Shown here one piece after another: positions 7,133 through 10,178 of a DNA stretch of 10,178 nucleotides (its first letter is position 1; each line of letters opens with the position of its first letter). A model generated the notes under the pieces. It did not search any database. It saw only the letters and a program-made list of their open reading frames with translations, and had not been told where the DNA came from. Source of the stretch: JBLHLB01 sp047618505 (GTDB taxonomy: Bacteria > Planctomycetota > UBA1135 > GCA-002686595); NCBI GenBank assembly GCA_047618505.1, contig JBLHLB010000126.1:1-10178 (forward strand), given 5' to 3'. A program made the position numbers and the translations under genes.

Positions 7133-7161
7133 TTGACAAAGAGATACCGCCGTTTCACAAT
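7133..7161 (+). promoter_or_regulatory. sigma-70-type promoter of the HU/IHF-family gene
   Basis: An exact consensus -35 TTGACA (7133-7138) is followed after 17 bases by CACAAT (7156-7161), which matches 4 of 6 -10 positions including the key second A and last T. Transcription would start near 7168, leaving a leader of about 44 bases before the ATG at 7212. It is the best promoter in the window. Confidence 0.65.
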
Positions 7162-7211
7162 CGCCCTGCAGACCGATCCGGGACCCCGAACACCGTCCCG
7201 CGCTGCGTTCT

Positions 7212-7586
7212 ATGACTGAGCAGAAACCCGTAACAACGACCAAGAGGGAATTGGTCAACCGGATCGCAGATCAAACCGGCCAGACAAAGGTCGTGGTGAA
7301 GGAGATCCTGCAGAGCTTCCTGGATGAGATCATCCACGAGCTTTCCCTAGGGAACCGACTGGAGTTTCGGGAGTTTGGCGTCTTTGAGGTTCGAGAGCGT
7401 CAGGCCCACGTGGCCCAAAACCCCCGAACCCTCGAGAAGGTTCCGGTCCCGCCCAAGCGGGTCGTCAAATTCAAAGTGGGCTGCGTGATGCGCCGGCTTG
7501 TTTGCGACGAGCCTGCGCCTGAGGTGAAGGTGGAGCCGAAGCCCGAACCCAAGGTGGAGAAGCCGCGAAGAACGTCTCCCTTCTGA
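7212..7586 (+). CDS. HU/IHF-family DNA-binding protein with Lys/Pro/Glu tail
   Basis: This 124-residue protein has the HU/IHF fold. N-terminal helices (about 11-46) begin K-R-E-L-V-N-R-I-A and are followed by the beta saddle F-R-E-F-G-V-F-E-V (52-60). The DNA-gripping arm lies around A-Q-N-P-R-T (68-73), where P71 matches the intercalating proline of HU and IHF. The family binds and bends DNA as a dimer in the nucleoid. Two features depart from the classic 90-residue form. The conserved 'G-K-x-L' end is replaced by F-K-V-G-C-V-M-R-R-L-V (87-97), and residues 99-124 form a tail of alternating K, P, E and V ending K-P-R-R. HU, IHF subunit or a lineage-specific paralogue cannot be told apart, so I give no symbol. 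It has its own promoter and terminator and is probably a single-gene transcript. Confidence 0.9.
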   Translation: MTEQKPVTTTKRELVNRIADQTGQTKVVVKEILQSFLDEIIHELSLGNRLEFREFGVFEVRERQAHVAQNPRTLEKVPVPPKRVVKFKVGCVMRRLVCDEPAPEVKVEPKPEPKVEKPRRTSPF

Positions 7587-7631
7587 TTTGTCCGCGGTGC
7601 GGACAAATCAGAAGGGAGAGGTTTTCTTTTT
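7575..7631 (+). terminator. 21-bp intrinsic terminator spanning the HU-family stop codon
   Basis: Arms 7575-7595 and 7599-7619 are perfect complements around a 3-base GGT loop. They are followed by two G bases and a T-rich run (7622-7631, interrupted by one C). The left arm includes the last three codons and the TGA stop (7584-7586) of the HU-family gene. It is a strong rho-independent terminator in the plus direction. The minus direction has no T-tract, so it should not serve the convergent gene. Confidence 0.88.
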
Positions 7632-7634
7632 GGT

Positions 7635-7654
7635 TCAACGCCTGACGGCGTTGA
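7635..7654. repeat. 8-bp hairpin downstream of the terminator
   Basis: TCAACGCC and GGCGTTGA flank a TGAC loop as a perfect 8-bp inverted repeat, just after the T-tract of the HU-family terminator. It may be a second, backup structure. No T-tract follows it. Confidence 0.45.
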
Positions 7655-7669
7655 GACCGGGAGTCGGGT

Positions 7670-7703
7670 TGCGGTGTTGGGGGTGGGGGTGCGGCGTTGG
7701 GGG
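7670..7703 (+). repeat. G-rich direct repeat
   Basis: Two 14-base copies (7670-7683 and 7690-7703) of TGCGGYGTTGGGGG differ at one position and are separated by TGGGGG. The plus strand therefore holds three runs of five Gs in 25 bases (7679-7703), in non-coding sequence between convergent genes. Confidence 0.6.
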
Positions 7704-7736
7704 CTGGTTTTCAGTGGGCGATTTGGTGAACTGTAG

Positions 7737-7778
7737 CGGGGCGGCGCTTTGAGCTGGGTGGCTCAAGGCGCCGCCCCG
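7737..7778. terminator. 18-bp GC-rich hairpin between convergent genes, possible terminator
   Basis: Arms 7737-7754 and 7761-7778 pair over 18 positions with one G-T wobble, around a 6-base loop. It lies 51 bases after the stop of the minus-strand gene ending at 7830, where a terminator is expected. Neither side has a proper T-tract (plus side GTTTGGTT; minus side none), so termination may need Rho or the hairpin may only protect the transcript end. Confidence 0.5.
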
Positions 7779-7829
7779 GTTTGGTTCGGCTAGAGGGTGT
7801 TGGGGAATCTGGTTCCGGAGCGACGGTGG

Positions 7830-8999
7830 CTACTTTTGGGAAGCGGCGAGGGCGGCTTCGACGTCGGCGAGCAGGTCGTCTACGTGTTCACAGCCGACGC
7901 TGAGGCGGACGAGGCCGTCGTTGAGGCCTGCTTCGGCTCGTGCGGCGGCGGGGATGGAGGCGTGGGTCATGCTGACGGGGACTTCCACCAGGGACTCAAC
8001 GCCACCCAGGGACTCAGCAAGAATGAAGATCTTCGTGGCGCAGGCGAAGGCATTGGCGGCGGGAACCCCGCCCTTGAGCTCGAAGGAAACCATGCCGCCG
8101 TAGTCCTTCATCTGCTTCGTGGCGACGGCGTGACCCGCGTGGCTCGCCAGTCCAGGGTAGATCACCTTCTCAACGATGGAACTAGCTTCGAGCTGTTCCA
8201 CGATCCGTTGCGCGCTTGCGCAATGGCGCTCCATGCGCATCGCCAGGGTCTTTGTTCCACGCAGGAAAAGGAAGCAATCGAGGGGACCGAGTTGCGCTCC
8301 GACCGCGTTCTGAATGAAGGCCAGTCGTTCGCGTAGGCCGTCGTCATTTCCCACAAGGACACCGCCCACGGCATCGGAGTGCCCGCCGATGTACTTCGTT
8401 AAAGAGTGCAGCACAATGTCTGCACCCAAGTCCAAGGGCTGTTGCAGGTAGGGCGTGGCGAAGGTGTTGTCCACAACGCTAGTCACGCCCCGCGAGCGCG
8501 CAAGCTCCGTACAGGCGGCGATGTCAGAGATGCGCAGGAGCGGATTTGTCGGAGTCTCCAAATAGAGGATCTTGGTCTCCGGCCTGAAGGCGTTCTTGAT
8601 TGCCTCCAGATCCGTTGCGTCAACGAAGCTGAACTTAACGCCGAAGCGTTCGAACACCTGACAGAAGATGCGGTGCGTCCCGCCGTAGAGGTCGTTCGTC
8701 GCCACCACATGGTCGCCGGGGGAGAGCAGGTCGCAGATCGCGTTGACAGCGGCCAGTCCCGAGGCATAGCAGAGACCCCACTTGCCGTTCTCAAGGGATG
8801 CGATGTTCTGCTCTAGCGCCGTTCGCGTCGGGTTGGTTGTGCGCGAGTACTCGTAGCCCTGGCGTGGCTCCGCCGGGGCGATTTGCGCGTACGTGCTGGT
8901 CAAATAGACCGGCGTCATGACCGCGCCGTTCTGGGGGTCAGGGGATTGGCCCGCGTGGATTGCGCGGGTCTCGAAGCGGTGGTTCTGATGATCTTCCAT
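7830..8999 (-). CDS. cystathionine gamma-synthase/gamma-lyase family PLP enzyme
   Basis: This cytoplasmic enzyme of Cys/Met metabolism belongs to the PLP-dependent MetB/MetC fold. In 389-residue numbering, Y-E-Y-S-R-T-T-N-P-T (49-58) gives the phosphate-binding Tyr and Arg, and Y-A-S-G-L-A-A (78-84) binds the phosphate. D177 in V-V-D-N-T-F contacts the pyridine nitrogen. K202 in L-H-S-L-T-K-Y-I-G-G-H-S-D forms the Schiff base. G-G-V-E-S-L (332-337), S-M-T-H-A-S (343-348) and R-L-S-V-G (365-369) close the domain. Family members join cysteine to an activated homoserine (synthase) or split cystathionine (lyase), and sequence alone does not decide which. The ATG at 8999 places the conserved F-E-T-R-A-I-H-A-G at residues 9-17, as is usual. 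An in-frame ATG at 9035 would add 12 residues. Neither has a Shine-Dalgarno site. It is divergent from mutS2 and has no pathway neighbours here. Confidence 0.93.
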   Translation of the reverse strand: MEDHQNHRFETRAIHAGQSPDPQNGAVMTPVYLTSTYAQIAPAEPRQGYEYSRTTNPTRTALEQNIASLENGKWGLCYASGLAAVNAICDLLSPGDHVVATNDLYGGTHRIFCQVFERFGVKFSFVDATDLEAIKNAFRPETKILYLETPTNPLLRISDIAACTELARSRGVTSVVDNTFATPYLQQPLDLGADIVLHSLTKYIGGHSDAVGGVLVGNDDGLRERLAFIQNAVGAQLGPLDCFLFLRGTKTLAMRMERHCASAQRIVEQLEASSIVEKVIYPGLASHAGHAVATKQMKDYGGMVSFELKGGVPAANAFACATKIFILAESLGGVESLVEVPVSMTHASIPAAARAEAGLNDGLVRLSVGCEHVDDLLADVEAALAASQK

Positions 9000-9035
9000 C
9001 GATGCGTGGGGGTCTGTGGCCGGTGCGAGCGGCAT

Positions 9036-9166
9036 GCTCGGCGGCAGATCTTAGCCAGCTTCCCGATCCCTGGCTCCCGCTTCGTCAACGAACCGGATAG
9101 AAGTGGTCCCCCAGAGTCCCACGCGACCCAGGTCGAAATCGGTCGCTAGCGGCCCCAGTCATTCGC
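9036..9166. other. divergent intergenic region (PLP enzyme / mutS2)
   Basis: This gap of 131 to 167 bases, depending on the start chosen for the PLP enzyme, must carry both promoters. I cannot support a specific one. The only symmetry seen is TTCGT-CA-ACGAA at 9081-9092, which is short enough to be chance. Confidence 0.4.
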
Positions 9167-10178
9167 ATGAGCCAGCCCCCCAAGACCAACCAGAAGCCCA
9201 ATCATGGCGCCAGCCAGGGCCCCAGCGCTGACCCCTGGGACGGATTTGGAGCAGATTCGCTGGATTGGGGACAGGTCTTGGAGCTCTACACGCCTTTCGC
9301 GCCCTCTGCCATAGGGCTGCGTGCCCTGCGTGAATTGGCGCCCCAGCCGGACGCCGACGCGCGCCGCACCCTGGCCCGGGCCCGCGAGATGGAGGAATGT
9401 CAGGACAAGAAGGATGAGCCCACGCTGCTCGGTGGGGAGGACGTGATCCCCGAGCTTCAACGGGCGGCCAGCTATGGCCGAGTTCTTGAGGGTCGCTCAC
9501 TTCTCTCCGTTGTGCGTCTGATCCGCGGCGTGGAGGTCCTTAGCACCTGGGGTGCGGCGCGGCGGGAATGGATGCCCGCCTGCGCGGAACTCTTCGCGGG
9601 GATGCCAGATCTATCGGTCATTCGAGCGCGTCTGGACCAAGCCCTGGATCTCCAGGGGGAACTGGAGGACCACGCTTCCCACCGACTGGAGAAGCTGCGC
9701 CGGGACATAGGTCGCTTGAATCAGGAAATCGAAGGCGTCATGCGTACCCTTTCCAAGGACTCGCGCCTGCGAAATTTCATGGCGCCGGGGCAGGCCGGCC
9801 AGGTTCAGCGCCGCGACAAGCGCCTTTGTCTCGCGGTGCGCGCCCGTAACGCGGGTCAAGTCCCTGGCCTTGTGCACGACCGCTCGCAGAGCGGCGAGAC
9901 CATCTTTGTGGAGCCTCGACAGATCATTGAAGCGGGCAACCAGCTGGCGGCCCTTGAGGTGGACGAGGCGCGCGAGGTGCAGGTTCTCCTGGCGGACTTG
10001 ACCCGCGCTGTCCTGGCGAAGCGTGCGGACCTTGAGCTGATGGGATCGCGGGTCGCGGACATCGAACTGGCCCTCATTTCAGCCCGCTACGCCCGTTCTG
10101 TTGGGGGCCGAGTGCCGCGCCTGCCCGGAGAAGAGGGAGCCGCCAAGGGGCTCCTTCTGCGAGCCGCAAGGCATCCCC
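9167..10178 (+). CDS. mutS2: MutS2-family protein, N-terminal part, cut by window edge
   Basis: The frame is open from ATG 9167 to the right edge (337 codons, no stop). Residues 31-61 (S-L-D-W-G-Q-V-L-E-L, then G-L-R-A-L-R-E-L) match the start of MutS2. A helical coiled-coil stretch follows at about 158-200. The best evidence is 213-260, where R-R-D-K-R-L-C-L-A-V is followed by G-L-V-H-D-R-S-Q-S-G-E-T-I-F-V-E-P, the MutS2 core/clamp signature. The last two residues, H-P, fit the conserved A-R-H-P motif before the ATPase. The ATPase and any Smr nuclease domain would lie outside the window. MutS2 acts on branched DNA and on collided ribosomes rather than in classic mismatch repair. The first 30 residues are polar and Pro/Gly-rich, beyond the family core. 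No other start is available: the frame reaches a TAG at 9098 without ATG, GTG or TTG. Confidence 0.92.
   Translation, partial: MSQPPKTNQKPNHGASQGPSADPWDGFGADSLDWGQVLELYTPFAPSAIGLRALRELAPQPDADARRTLARAREMEECQDKKDEPTLLGGEDVIPELQRAASYGRVLEGRSLLSVVRLIRGVEVLSTWGAARREWMPACAELFAGMPDLSVIRARLDQALDLQGELEDHASHRLEKLRRDIGRLNQEIEGVMRTLSKDSRLRNFMAPGQAGQVQRRDKRLCLAVRARNAGQVPGLVHDRSQSGETIFVEPRQIIEAGNQLAALEVDEAREVQVLLADLTRAVLAKRADLELMGSRVADIELALISARYARSVGGRVPRLPGEEGAAKGLLLRAARHP

Noticed and set aside
6442..7158. 238-codon open frame antisense to the TPR gene
   Set aside because: It runs opposite a well-supported TPR protein, and its start would overlap the -35/-10 promoter of the HU-family gene. No recognisable domain.
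7659..7703. Canonical G-quadruplex (four G3 runs with loops up to 7)
   Set aside because: Loops of 9-10 bases separate the runs, so the strict pattern is not met; it is kept only as a G-rich repeat.
7797..8336. 179-codon plus-strand frame opposite the PLP enzyme
   Set aside because: Gly-rich peptide with no domain, opposite conserved active-site coding sequence.
9081..9092. TTCGT-CA-ACGAA inverted repeat as an operator
   Set aside because: 5-bp arms are too short to stand out from chance, and no promoter is recognisable beside it.

Overview
The window is a GC-rich bacterial chromosomal segment with tightly packed genes. Two lipid-modified secretory proteins, a probable third, and an MCE-type (Mla-like) lipid transport system indicate a diderm (Gram-negative-type) cell. 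Most start codons lack a recognisable Shine-Dalgarno sequence. The gene set would fit a GC-rich lineage such as Planctomycetota or Myxococcota, but the sequence does not settle this and I give it low confidence. No mobile element, CRISPR array, tRNA or rRNA is visible.

Left part (1-4163, minus strand). Reading along the minus strand there is a 579-residue predicted lipoprotein built from about 20 aromatic 'LWPLF'-like repeats, then an MlaE-type permease, an MlaF-type ATPase overlapping it by 4 bases, and an MCE-domain substrate-binding protein (MlaD-type) that runs off the left edge. The three Mla-like genes would form an ABC complex moving lipids between inner and outer membrane. The repeat lipoprotein ends 38 bases before mlaE and is probably co-transcribed, which makes it a candidate envelope partner.

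Centre (4164-7098, plus strand). A 242-base divergent gap with several inverted repeats leads into trpS (tryptophanyl-tRNA synthetase). Next come a small lipoprotein of unknown function and a TPR-repeat predicted lipoprotein whose start overlaps the preceding stop (ATGA). These two are probably translationally coupled.

Right part (7099-10178). A strong-looking promoter (TTGACA-17-CACAAT) with a perfect 12-base palindrome abutting its -35 box drives a small HU/IHF-family DNA-binding protein with a Lys/Pro/Glu tail. That gene ends inside a 21-bp perfect terminator hairpin. The convergent gap after it also holds a smaller hairpin, a G-rich direct repeat and an 18-bp hairpin. A PLP-dependent cystathionine gamma-synthase/lyase-family gene runs leftward. 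Divergent from it, the N-terminal part of a MutS2 gene runs off the right edge.

Most of this is ordinary housekeeping content. The parts most worth a second look are the aromatic-repeat lipoprotein next to the MCE system, the palindrome at the HU-family promoter, and the stop-codon-spanning terminator.
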